The notes beneath the pieces are model-generated. The model did not search any database. It saw nothing but the letters and a program-made list of their open reading frames with translations, and was not told the DNA's origin. The position numbers and the translations under genes are program-made. From positions 1 to 6,204 of the forward strand of contig JACDBY010000060.1 of the NCBI GenBank assembly GCA_013694685.1: a DNA stretch of 6,204 bases, written 5' to 3'. The DNA is from Actinomycetota bacterium. Lineage in GTDB: Bacteria > Actinomycetota > Thermoleophilia > Gaiellales > Gaiellaceae. Shown here piece after piece: positions 1-5,638 of the stretch (the stretch's first letter is position 1; the number at the start of each line of letters is the position of its first letter).

Positions 1-120
1 ATCCCGACTTGTGCCCGCGCCGTGATGCGCCGGATCCGAGCCAATCCCGCCGAAGTTGCCGCAGCCGAGGATGATCCGCGAGACGTCGACACTGCTTCGT
101 CCCAGCTCGCGCTGCTCCAC
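1..120 (-). CDS. Aldo/keto reductase, N-terminal fragment (runs off left edge)
   Basis: Reading the minus strand from a GTG at 120-118 gives 40 uninterrupted codons to the window edge. The start is MEQRELGRSSVDVSRIILGC, followed by GNFGGIGSDPAHHGAGTSRD. The opening 'R-LG-S-V-VS-I-LG-GNFGG' is the classic first beta-strand and loop of aldo/keto reductases, the (beta/alpha)8 NAD(P)H-dependent oxidoreductases that reduce aldehydes and ketones in the cytosol. The catalytic Asp/Tyr/Lys/His lie beyond the window, so substrate and activity cannot be judged. GTG is the only plausible start near the conserved N-terminus. No Shine-Dalgarno sequence precedes it, but a TACGAT hexamer lies 6 nt upstream, suggesting a leaderless message. 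The gene is divergent from the membrane protein at 162. The family call rests on 40 residues but the pattern is distinctive. Confidence 0.82.
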   Translation of the reverse strand, partial: MEQRELGRSSVDVSRIILGCGNFGGIGSDPAHHGAGTSRD

Positions 121-126
121 GCGACG

Positions 127-132
127 ATCGTA
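127..132 (-). promoter_or_regulatory. Candidate -10 element for the reductase gene
   Basis: On the minus strand the hexamer reads TACGAT, matching the TANNNT core of a sigma-70-type -10 box. It ends 6 nt before the GTG at 120, so transcription would begin at or next to the start codon. This spacing is typical of leaderless actinobacterial genes and agrees with the missing ribosome-binding site. No convincing -35 box is seen. Short motifs of this kind arise by chance, so confidence is modest. Confidence 0.4.
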
Positions 133-136
133 CGCT
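131..136 (+). promoter_or_regulatory. Candidate -10 element for the membrane-protein gene
   Basis: TACGCT fits TANNNT and would place a transcription start near 142-144, giving a leader of about 20 nt that carries the purine-rich ribosome-binding region. It shares the central TA (131-132) with the opposing -10 candidate at 127-132, so the two promoters could not be occupied together. No recognisable -35 box is seen. Confidence 0.3.
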
Positions 137-142
137 CGGCGC

Positions 143-154
143 GGAGGTACAGGG
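143..154 (+). promoter_or_regulatory. Ribosome-binding region for the gene at 162
   Basis: GGAGGTACAGGG contains a full GGAGG (143-147), 14 nt from the ATG, and a second purine cluster AGGG (151-154), 7 nt from it. GGAGG is rather far for ideal spacing, so the nearer AGGG may be the working site. Either supports the ATG at 162, which is the only start codon in this frame after the stop at 72-74. Confidence 0.45.
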
Positions 155-161
155 CGGCCAC

Positions 162-632
162 ATGGGCGTCGACCGGCGCCGCCGCGAGGTCGTGATCGGG
201 CTGCTCGTCCTGCTCGGCTGCGGCAACGCGGCCGGGATCGGCTGCGTCGTCGTCTCGCTGACAACGTGGGCGCCGGGCGGGCTTCAGCTCCTTGCGAGCG
301 CCACCGTTGTCCTCATGACGAACGCGATCACCTTCGCGCTCGTCTTCTGGGAGCTCGACTGCGGCGGTCCCGTCGCCCGCGCCGTCGCTGACCGGCGCGA
401 GTGGCCCGACTTTCAGTTTCCGCAAGACGAGTACGTGCAGCTCGCGCGGCCCGGGTGGTCGCCGAGGCTCGTCGACTACGCATACCTCTCGGTGACGAAC
501 TCCGTTGCGTTCAGCCCGACCGACGCGATGCCCCTGACCCACTCGGCAAAGCTCCTCATGGCGATCGAGGCGACGGTCTCGGGCGTGACGGTACTGCTCG
601 TCGCGGCCCGTGCGATCAACGTCCTCGGGTAG
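162..632 (+). CDS. Three-helix membrane protein, DUF1345-like, with channel-like C-terminal half
   Basis: A 156-aa integral membrane protein. Hydrophobic segments lie at about residues 10-33, 41-64 and 129-152, separated by a polar loop (66-105) containing WELDCGGP and DFQFPQ. Residues 106-125 (DYAYLSVTNSVAFSPTDAMP) followed by a long helix resemble, in layout, the re-entrant pore loop and inner helix of two-TM potassium channels, but the TVGYGD selectivity filter is replaced by VAFSPTD. From memory, related actinobacterial proteins annotated DUF1345 or hypothetical are around 200-230 aa with extra N-terminal helices, so this copy looks N-terminally short. The frame upstream is blocked by a stop at 72-74 and offers no other start. 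The gene is divergent from the aldo/keto reductase and overlaps the 3' end of the opposing DUF3052-like gene by 17 bp. The coding call is strong; function is unknown and transport is only a structural guess. Confidence 0.8.
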   Translation: MGVDRRRREVVIGLLVLLGCGNAAGIGCVVVSLTTWAPGGLQLLASATVVLMTNAITFALVFWELDCGGPVARAVADRREWPDFQFPQDEYVQLARPGWSPRLVDYAYLSVTNSVAFSPTDAMPLTHSAKLLMAIEATVSGVTVLLVAARAINVLG

Positions 633-1047
633 GTCGCCGGTCGCGCAGCTCGCGTCGCCAGACGAGTCGCAGTCCCGACCAGGTGGCGTCGATCGCCGCG
701 ACCTTCGTGTCGACGAGCCCGAGCGGGAGCGCCACCTCGCGGACGACGTCCTCCGTGACGTCCGTCGCGATGCCGGCGGTGCGCTTCGGCCAGGCGATCC
801 AGAGCAGCCGCTGCGGGAAGATCGCCTCGCCGAGCGGCGGTAGCCGCGTAGCGAGGTGCTCGCGCGACCTCGTGAAGCAGACGACAACGTCGGCCTCGGC
901 CGGCTCCGGGACCCGGCGCGCACCTGCCGGGAGCGGGGCGATCAGCGCGTCGGCGACTCCGGGATCGTCGAGGATCGCGAAGGTCGATCCCTCCTCGATC
1001 CCGAGCTTGCGCGGCAGCGGCGTCCCGGAGTAGCCCGCGGAGCTCAG
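616..1047 (-). CDS. DUF3052-like protein, probable CTG start
   Basis: A soluble protein of 143 aa if translation begins at CTG 1047-1045. The mature start would be MSSAGYSGTPLPRKLGI, matching the 'GYSG-PL-KKLGI-G' opening of DUF3052-family proteins. The C-terminal half, with LLWIAWPKRTAGIATDVTED (about residues 81-100) and LGLVDTKVAAIDATWSGLRLVWRR, is also typical. The family is small, cytosolic and without an assigned reaction. No ATG, GTG or TTG lies at the conserved N-terminus. CTG forms a CTGA overlap with the VOC stop, the same 4-nt geometry as the GTGA junction at 2202-2205. The alternative is GTG 1104-1102, which adds 19 Arg-rich residues not expected in the family. It is the last gene of the SNF2 operon. 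Its stop lies inside the opposing membrane-protein gene. Coding is confident; the start is moderately so. Confidence 0.8.
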   Translation of the reverse strand: MSSAGYSGTPLPRKLGIEEGSTFAILDDPGVADALIAPLPAGARRVPEPAEADVVVCFTRSREHLATRLPPLGEAIFPQRLLWIAWPKRTAGIATDVTEDVVREVALPLGLVDTKVAAIDATWSGLRLVWRRELRDRRPTRGR

Positions 1048-1457
1048 AGCACGACTGCGCCGTCGGGCGCGAGTCGCCAGGACGGGTTGTTGGCCACTTC
1101 CCACGGGTGCCCGTCGGGGTCGACGAAGACCGCGGAGTACCCGCCCCAGAACGTCGGCGCGGGCTCGCGCCCGATCGTCGCGCCGGCCGTGCGCGCCTCG
1201 TCGATCACGGCGTCCACCTCGTCGTTCGAGCGGACGTTGTGGGCGAGCGTGATCCCACCCCAGGCGCCCCCGTCGACGACGGCAGAGTCGTCGGCGAGCC
1301 TCGCGCGATCCCAGAGCGCGACGACCATGCACCCTGTCTGGAAGAACACGATGTCGTCGGTGCCGGAGGTGACTCTCCAGCCGAGCGCTTCGTAGAAGTT
1401 CCGCGCCCGATCGATGTCGCGCACCCCGAGGGTGACGAGGCTCAGACGCTGCTCCAC
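1044..1457 (-). CDS. VOC (glyoxalase/bleomycin-resistance fold) family protein
   Basis: A 137-aa single-chain vicinal-oxygen-chelate protein with two beta-alpha-beta-beta-beta modules. Module one holds LSLVTLGVRDIDRARNFYEALGW (about residues 5-27). Module two holds ITLAHNV (69-75) and the hallmark FVDPDGHPWEVANNP (111-125). VOC enzymes bind a divalent metal through residues on these strands. H73 and E120 sit where second-module ligands are expected, but the first strand has no His, Gln or Glu, and the strand ending the first module (FFQTGCMVVAL, 38-48) has no acidic residue at its end, so a full metal site is doubtful. The protein may bind a small molecule or act in resistance rather than catalyse the glyoxalase reaction. 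GTG 1457-1455 is chosen because it gives the family's usual MEQRLSLVTLGV opening. It lies 7 nt after the SWIM stop with no clear ribosome-binding site, so coupling is likely. Confidence 0.88.
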   Translation of the reverse strand: MEQRLSLVTLGVRDIDRARNFYEALGWRVTSGTDDIVFFQTGCMVVALWDRARLADDSAVVDGGAWGGITLAHNVRSNDEVDAVIDEARTAGATIGREPAPTFWGGYSAVFVDPDGHPWEVANNPSWRLAPDGAVVL

Positions 1458-1464
1458 ATACCGA

Positions 1465-2205
1465 TCATCGCACGTCCGCGGCGAGTGTGGCGAACGCACG
1501 GTACGCCGGTGAGAGCGCGTCCGCGAGATCCTCGTCGCCCACGCGAATCCCGCTCCGACCGAGTCGTTTGACGACCGCGCCCGGCGGCAGCGCGCGAGCC
1601 TCGGGAGTATCGGGCAGGGGGCGTGCGTTCCACGGGTCGCCGGAGCGCGAGGCGGGCGCGTGAGCCGGCTCGCAGCCGCGCCAGACGAGGAGAATCGACG
1701 GATCGACGTCGATCGCGTCGGCGACGACGAATGCGACCGCGGCAACGTGCTTGCACACGTGAGCGTGCTCGGCGTCGGGACACGTGCACGACCGTCGGAT
1801 CCGGCGCGCAGGTGGCACGAGCGGCTGCTCGAGCTGGGTCTCCATGCGGTGCGCGAGGTGTACAGACTGCTGGGTTCCTTCGACGCCCGCCGCGAGCGTC
1901 GGGCTCCGGCGCGCATCCCGGACGACGTTCGTCCAGACGTGCGGCGGCACGACTGGTGCCTCGATCCGTGTCTCGTACGCGCCGCCACCGGAGCTCGCCA
2001 CGGCGGCGGTGACGACGCCCTCCCCGATGGTGACCCGGCTGACGGCACCCACGCGCGCAAGCTCTCGTCCGCGCTCGGCGCGCGGCGAGCTCTCGTCCGG
2101 GACGACGGCGCTCGCGAGCCAGCGGGCCCACGGACCTGCGCCGATCCTGTCGTCCTCGCCGGCGACGAAGACGGGCAGACCGCTCTCGAGCACCCACTCG
2201 TTCAC
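1465..2205 (-). CDS. SWIM zinc-finger protein, partner of the SNF2 helicase
   Basis: A 246-aa protein with a SWIM zinc finger, C-x-C-x8-C-x-H, read as CTCPDAEHAHVCKH with ligands C140, C142, C151 and H153. It is followed by the usual hydrophobic helix VAAVAFVVADAI. SWIM fingers occur in SNF2 ATPases, MuDR-type transposases and recombination factors and are thought to bind DNA or protein. The first 100 or so residues resemble the N-terminal part of bacterial SWIM proteins; a WTNVV motif lies at 91-95. The GTG at 2205-2203 shares GTGA with the helicase stop and is preceded by GAGG about 7 nt upstream, so the start is well supported. In many bacteria this domain is fused to the SNF2 protein or encoded next to it, so the two products probably form one complex. 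Nothing suggests truncation. Confidence 0.93.
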   Translation of the reverse strand: MNEWVLESGLPVFVAGEDDRIGAGPWARWLASAVVPDESSPRAERGRELARVGAVSRVTIGEGVVTAAVASSGGGAYETRIEAPVVPPHVWTNVVRDARRSPTLAAGVEGTQQSVHLAHRMETQLEQPLVPPARRIRRSCTCPDAEHAHVCKHVAAVAFVVADAIDVDPSILLVWRGCEPAHAPASRSGDPWNARPLPDTPEARALPPGAVVKRLGRSGIRVGDEDLADALSPAYRAFATLAADVR

Positions 2206-5111
2206 GCCGCCACCTCGACCGCGTCCGGCGCGAGAGCGACGGCCGCCCGGATCGTGTCCAGATCGAGGTCGCCCAGCCAGTCGTCCGGGCGTCCGGCCAT
2301 GACCTGTGCGGCGAGCTCGCGTTTCGCGTCGAGGAGGGCGTCGATCCGCTCCTCCACCGTCGCGGTGCAGACGAAGCTCGTCACGTGCACCGGCTTGCGC
2401 TGCCCGAGGCGGTGCACGCGATCGGTTGCCTGCTGCTCGACCGCGGGGTTCCACCAGCGATCGAAGTGGAGCACGTGGTTGGCCGCCGGTAGGTTGAGCC
2501 CGCGCCCTCCCGCGCGGAGGGAGACGACGAGCAGCGACGGGCCGTCAGCGCGCTCGAAGCGCGCGAGGAGCGCGTCGCGCGCCTGGGCCGAGAGGCGGCC
2601 ATGGAAGAATCCGACCTCGCGATCGAGCCGCATCGCGAGATGCGGCGCAAGCCGCTCGAAGCCCGGGTACTGCGTGAAGACGAGCGCCTTGTCGTCGGCG
2701 GGGACGTCCGCCAGCAGCTCGACGAGCCGCTCGAGCTTGCCGGAGCGGCCCTGGAGCGGCCTGCCGGTGGGGAGCACGAGCTCGGGGTGGTTGCAGAGCT
2801 GCTTCAGCTGCCCGAGCATCGCGAGCACGGCCCCGCGCCGGTCGAACCGCCGCTCGTGCTGCTCGATGCGCGGCATCCACCGGTCGACCGTCGCCCGGTA
2901 GAGCCCGGCCTGCTCGACCGTCAGGTGGCAGCGCACCTTCGTGATCGTGATCGGTGGCAGCTCGAGGTCGACCTCCGCCGCGTCCTTCGTCCGTCGCAGG
3001 ACGAACGGCCCGACGAGGGAGCGGAGACGCTCGAGCGCGACGGCGTCGCGACGCACCTCGATCGGGCGCGCGAACGTCCGATCGAACGCCTCGCGGGAGC
3101 CGAGCAGACCCGGGTTGACGAGCTCCATGATCGACCACAGTTCGCCGAGCCGGTTCTCGATCGGTGTGCCGGTCATCGCGAGCGTCCGCCGGCGCGGGAT
3201 CCTTCGGAGCGCTCGGTGACGCTTCGTACGCGGATTCTTCGCGTCCTGCGCCTCGTCGAGCACAAGGCGATCCCATTGGACGCACTCGAGCAGCGCGATG
3301 TCGCGCGTGACCACGTCGTATGAGGTGACGACGACGTCGGAGGCGAGCGCGACATCGGCGAAGGCGTCGCCGGCGAGGCGCGAAGGCCCGTGATGGAGGT
3401 GCGCGCGGAGACCGGGGGCGAAGCGGTGGATCTCGCGCTCCCACTGCTGCGCGACGCTCATCGGGCAGACGACGAGCGTCGGGCCCGGCACGGCGCCTTC
3501 CTCTCGTTCGGAGACGAGGGCCGCGATCGCCTGCACCGTCTTGCCGAGGCCCATGTCGTCGGCGAGGATCCCACCGACGCGCAGATCGCCGAGAAGCCGC
3601 AGCCACCCGTGGCCGTGCTCCTGGAACGGGAAGAGGTCGTGGCTCATGCCCGCCGGCGTCGGCAACGAGCGGAAGCGACGGTCCTCGGCGTGGGCGAGCA
3701 GGTTGCCGAGGCTCTCGTCGAGCACCACGTCGCCGAGCTCGACGCCCGCCTCGTCGGTCTCGAGGCCGGCGACGGCCCGCACGAGATCGACCACTCCGGC
3801 GGTGCGATCACGGCGCTCGAGGAAGCGAAGGGCCTTTTCGACCTCCGAGGCGCGGAGTGCGTGCCATTTGCCGCGAAGGCGGATGAGCGGCTCCTTGGCG
3901 GCGGCGAGCTCCTCGAGCTCTGCCTCGCTGAGCTCCACGTCGCCGATCGCAAGACGCCAGTCGAACGACGCGATCGCGTCCTGGGTCAGGAGGCCGCTCG
4001 AGACAGCCGGCGAGCCGGTGGCAACGAGGTTGACGCGAACGCGGCTCGTGGTGGAGACCCATTCGCGCGGCAGCCGCACGGGCACGCCGAGCTCCTCGAG
4101 GCGCGGCATGGCCGCCCGCAGGAACGTCCCCACCTGATCGGGCTCCAGCTGCGCGGTGGAGGGTGGATCCCCCTCGAGGACGATGCCCGCGTCGGCGAGC
4201 ACCGGTGCGATCGTCGTGAGGCGGAGCTCGACCGCCCGGCGCGGGTCGCTCTCCCGGAGGAACGCGAAGACCTCGTCGCCGCCGTCACGGAGGAGGGCCG
4301 CGGGGAGCGCGACGCTGGGATCGTCGGCCGCCTCGAGCCAGAGCTCGAGCACGAGCGGCGCAGCGCTCGAGGGAGATCCCTCTCCGCGCTTCTCGTCGAG
4401 TCGGAGGCCGGGATTCCACGGCGCGCGCGACCGTCGTGCGAGACCGGCGTCGACCCATGAGGCGAGGCGCCGCTCGAGCGCCGGATAGCCGGTGTGTGCG
4501 GGGAGGGTGGGCTGCTCGGCCGTAAGGCCTGCGAGAAAGCGGTCGGCGGCAGAGGGGGATCGCGCCGAGCGGTCGCCGAGCGCGACGCCCTCGCGTCGCA
4601 GCACACCGCGAGCGAGCTCGTCGACGGCGCAGCCGTAGAGATCGTGGACGAACGCGTCGGTGTCGCCCTCGAACGCATCGGCGGCCGCGCGAGGCGCGGC
4701 GTCGGCGAGCGCGTCGAGCTCGGCTCGGGTCTGGTCGTCGAGCGTCGCCCCCCAGAGGGCGTGCCAACGACCCTCGGCAGCCTCGAGATGCGGGTGCACG
4801 AGCCCGGCGGCGACCGATCGCCGCGCGGTGGCGAGCACGGCCAATACCGTCTCCGTCGTGGTGCCCACCGGACGCCCGCGCAGTGGCCCGTCCGCGAGGG
4901 CGAGCAGCTCGTCGAGCTCGAGGAGCCGTCCGGCCACCTCGCGGCCGACGAGCGCGACCTCCGCCGTGACCGGCGAGCCGACGTCGAGGCCGTCGACCGA
5001 AAGGCCGCCGTCAGCATCGCGAAGGAGCGCGAGCGCCGTCGCGTCCTGCTGCCACAGGAGCTCGAGGGTGGTCGCCGGCGGCGACGCGGCGTTCGGCGGC
5101 CGTTCGGACAC
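2202..5111 (-). CDS. SNF2-family DEAD/DEAH-box ATPase/helicase with DUF3670 (SNF2_assoc) region
   Basis: A 969-aa Swi2/Snf2 ATPase, predicted to translocate on double-stranded DNA using ATP and to remodel nucleoprotein; cytosolic. The N-terminal 340 residues are a poorly conserved Leu/Ala-rich module. About 345-440 matches the SNF2-associated DUF3670 region, including IASFDWRLAIGDVELSEAEL and PLIRLRGKWHALR. The ATPase core follows: motif I DDMGLGKT (518-525, Lys524), motif II DEAQ (619-622), motif III TGTPIENRLGELW (647-659), VLRRTK (704-709), motif IV KALVFTQYPGF (808-818), motif V SLRAGGRGLNL (864-873) and motif VI QATDRVHRLGQ (894-904) with arginine fingers R898/R901. All key residues are present, so it should be active. 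The start is GTG 5111, with a TATTCT box 9 nt upstream and only AAAGG 3 nt away. It heads the operon with SWIM, VOC and DUF3052-like genes. Length is normal for the actinobacterial type. Confidence 0.96.
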   Translation of the reverse strand: MSERPPNAASPPATTLELLWQQDATALALLRDADGGLSVDGLDVGSPVTAEVALVGREVAGRLLELDELLALADGPLRGRPVGTTTETVLAVLATARRSVAAGLVHPHLEAAEGRWHALWGATLDDQTRAELDALADAAPRAAADAFEGDTDAFVHDLYGCAVDELARGVLRREGVALGDRSARSPSAADRFLAGLTAEQPTLPAHTGYPALERRLASWVDAGLARRSRAPWNPGLRLDEKRGEGSPSSAAPLVLELWLEAADDPSVALPAALLRDGGDEVFAFLRESDPRRAVELRLTTIAPVLADAGIVLEGDPPSTAQLEPDQVGTFLRAAMPRLEELGVPVRLPREWVSTTSRVRVNLVATGSPAVSSGLLTQDAIASFDWRLAIGDVELSEAELEELAAAKEPLIRLRGKWHALRASEVEKALRFLERRDRTAGVVDLVRAVAGLETDEAGVELGDVVLDESLGNLLAHAEDRRFRSLPTPAGMSHDLFPFQEHGHGWLRLLGDLRVGGILADDMGLGKTVQAIAALVSEREEGAVPGPTLVVCPMSVAQQWEREIHRFAPGLRAHLHHGPSRLAGDAFADVALASDVVVTSYDVVTRDIALLECVQWDRLVLDEAQDAKNPRTKRHRALRRIPRRRTLAMTGTPIENRLGELWSIMELVNPGLLGSREAFDRTFARPIEVRRDAVALERLRSLVGPFVLRRTKDAAEVDLELPPITITKVRCHLTVEQAGLYRATVDRWMPRIEQHERRFDRRGAVLAMLGQLKQLCNHPELVLPTGRPLQGRSGKLERLVELLADVPADDKALVFTQYPGFERLAPHLAMRLDREVGFFHGRLSAQARDALLARFERADGPSLLVVSLRAGGRGLNLPAANHVLHFDRWWNPAVEQQATDRVHRLGQRKPVHVTSFVCTATVEERIDALLDAKRELAAQVMAGRPDDWLGDLDLDTIRAAVALAPDAVEVAA
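2210..2216 (-). promoter_or_regulatory. Ribosome-binding site of the SWIM gene
   Basis: Minus-strand GAGGTGG lies inside the last helicase codons, with its GAGG core 7 nt before the GTG at 2205. It decides the start of the SWIM gene and indicates translational coupling through the GTGA overlap. Confidence 0.55.
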
Positions 5112-5120
5112 GAACCTTTG

Positions 5121-5126
5121 AGAATA
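5121..5126 (-). promoter_or_regulatory. Candidate -10 element of the SNF2 operon
   Basis: Minus-strand TATTCT matches TANNNT and sits in the only AT-rich patch of the intergenic region. It ends 9 nt before the helicase GTG, so the transcript would start about 0-4 nt upstream of the codon, making it leaderless or nearly so. The AAAGG at 5115-5119 is only 3 nt from the GTG, too close for a normal Shine-Dalgarno. No good -35 box is seen at the expected spacing. Confidence 0.45.
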
Positions 5127-5163
5127 GGTGCAGCGGGAGACGTCGCGTCGGATGGCGGGCCGG

Positions 5164-5188
5164 AAAGCTCGCGGCCGCCGTATCGAGC
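5164..5188 (-). terminator. Weak intrinsic terminator candidate after the cytochrome gene
   Basis: Just after the cytochrome TAG, the minus strand can form a GCTCG/CGAGC stem (5184-5188 with 5167-5171) around a 12-nt GC-rich loop, followed by only TTT and then CC. The stem is short and the U-tract poor, so termination here is uncertain. Its position between the cytochrome stop and the helicase promoter is what favours it. Confidence 0.22.
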
Positions 5189-5189
5189 G

Positions 5190-5597
5190 CTAGCTCTCCA
5201 CGCTCGACGAGACGAACGCGGCGACGTCTTGGATCTCCTGCGCGGAGAGGTCGTCCGCGAAGGACGGCATCGCGCCCTGACCGTTCGTCACGCGCTCGAC
5301 GACCTTGTCGTACAACGGCGACATCTCGTCGAGATTCGGGCCGACGCTGCCGTTCGTCCCGGCGGCGGAGAGCGTGTGGCAACCACCGCAGCCGGCCATC
5401 GCGAAGACCTGCTCGCCGTTTGCGGCGTCTCCGGCCTCGTCGTCGGTCGTGGCCGTCTCCTCGCCGTCGGTCTCTGTTTCGGTCGTCTCGGTGGCCGATG
5501 GCGGCCCGTCCGTCGCGCTCTCGTCATCCCCGTCGCAGCCCGTACCGACGAGCGCCAGGAGGGTGACGAGGAGCGCGACGACGAGCGAGAACCGCAT
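5190..5597 (-). CDS. Membrane-anchored mono-haem cytochrome c (probable lipoprotein)
   Basis: A 135-aa exported c-type cytochrome. Residues 1-20 form a signal peptide (MRFSLVVALLVTLLALVGTG) followed by C21, a plausible lipidation cysteine, although Gly at -3 makes the lipobox weak. Residues 22-58 are a Thr/Glu/Asp-rich, low-complexity linker. The haem domain (about 59-135) has CGGCH (C70, C73, H74) for covalent haem attachment and GAMPSF with M110 as the likely sixth ligand. It should carry electrons at the outer face of the membrane, but its partner is unknown. ATG 5597 is preceded by AAGGAT 7 nt away. An in-frame GTG at 5642, overlapping the mutS2 stop as GTGA, would add 15 Arg-rich residues and is less likely. 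It lies 41 nt downstream of mutS2 on the same strand and is probably co-transcribed. Confidence 0.93.
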   Translation of the reverse strand: MRFSLVVALLVTLLALVGTGCDGDDESATDGPPSATETTETETDGEETATTDDEAGDAANGEQVFAMAGCGGCHTLSAAGTNGSVGPNLDEMSPLYDKVVERVTNGQGAMPSFADDLSAQEIQDVAAFVSSSVES

Positions 5598-5604
5598 CGG
5601 CCCG

Positions 5605-5610
5605 ATCCTT
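5605..5610 (-). promoter_or_regulatory. Ribosome-binding site of the cytochrome gene
   Basis: Minus-strand AAGGAT, 7 nt before ATG 5597, is the best-spaced Shine-Dalgarno in the window. It favours this ATG over the overlapping GTG at 5642 and so sets a short, normal signal-peptide n-region. Confidence 0.6.
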
Positions 5611-5638
5611 AACCCTGCGCGCGGGCGACGCAAACGCG

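Noticed and set aside
1544..1560. Plus-strand complement of RLGRSGIRV in the SWIM C-terminus, resembling an aldo/keto reductase N-terminus
   Set aside because: It is in frame inside the SWIM protein and not followed by the reductase beta-strand pattern; the similarity is short and probably coincidental.
1660..2901. A 413-codon open frame on the plus strand, antisense to the SWIM and SNF2 genes
   Set aside because: The translation is Arg/Ser/Ala-rich with no recognisable domain, and it lies opposite well-identified proteins. Long antisense frames are expected at this GC content.
3390..4460. A 356-codon plus-strand open frame within the helicase gene
   Set aside because: It is the antisense of the helicase codons, rich in Ala, Glu and Arg, with no domain.
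2202..5111. The SNF2 gene as part of a DISARM, BREX or other known defence island
   Set aside because: No methyltransferase, DUF1998 protein, phospholipase D, PglX/PglZ or other defence partner is present, and the neighbours are a SWIM, a VOC and a DUF3052-like gene. The DUF3670/SWIM arrangement is of the common chromosomal type.
4494..5612. A 372-codon plus-strand open frame opposite the helicase N-terminus and cytochrome gene
   Set aside because: Its composition is dominated by Arg, Glu and Gly with no motif, and it spans two clear minus-strand genes and their promoter region. It is a shadow of their codon use.
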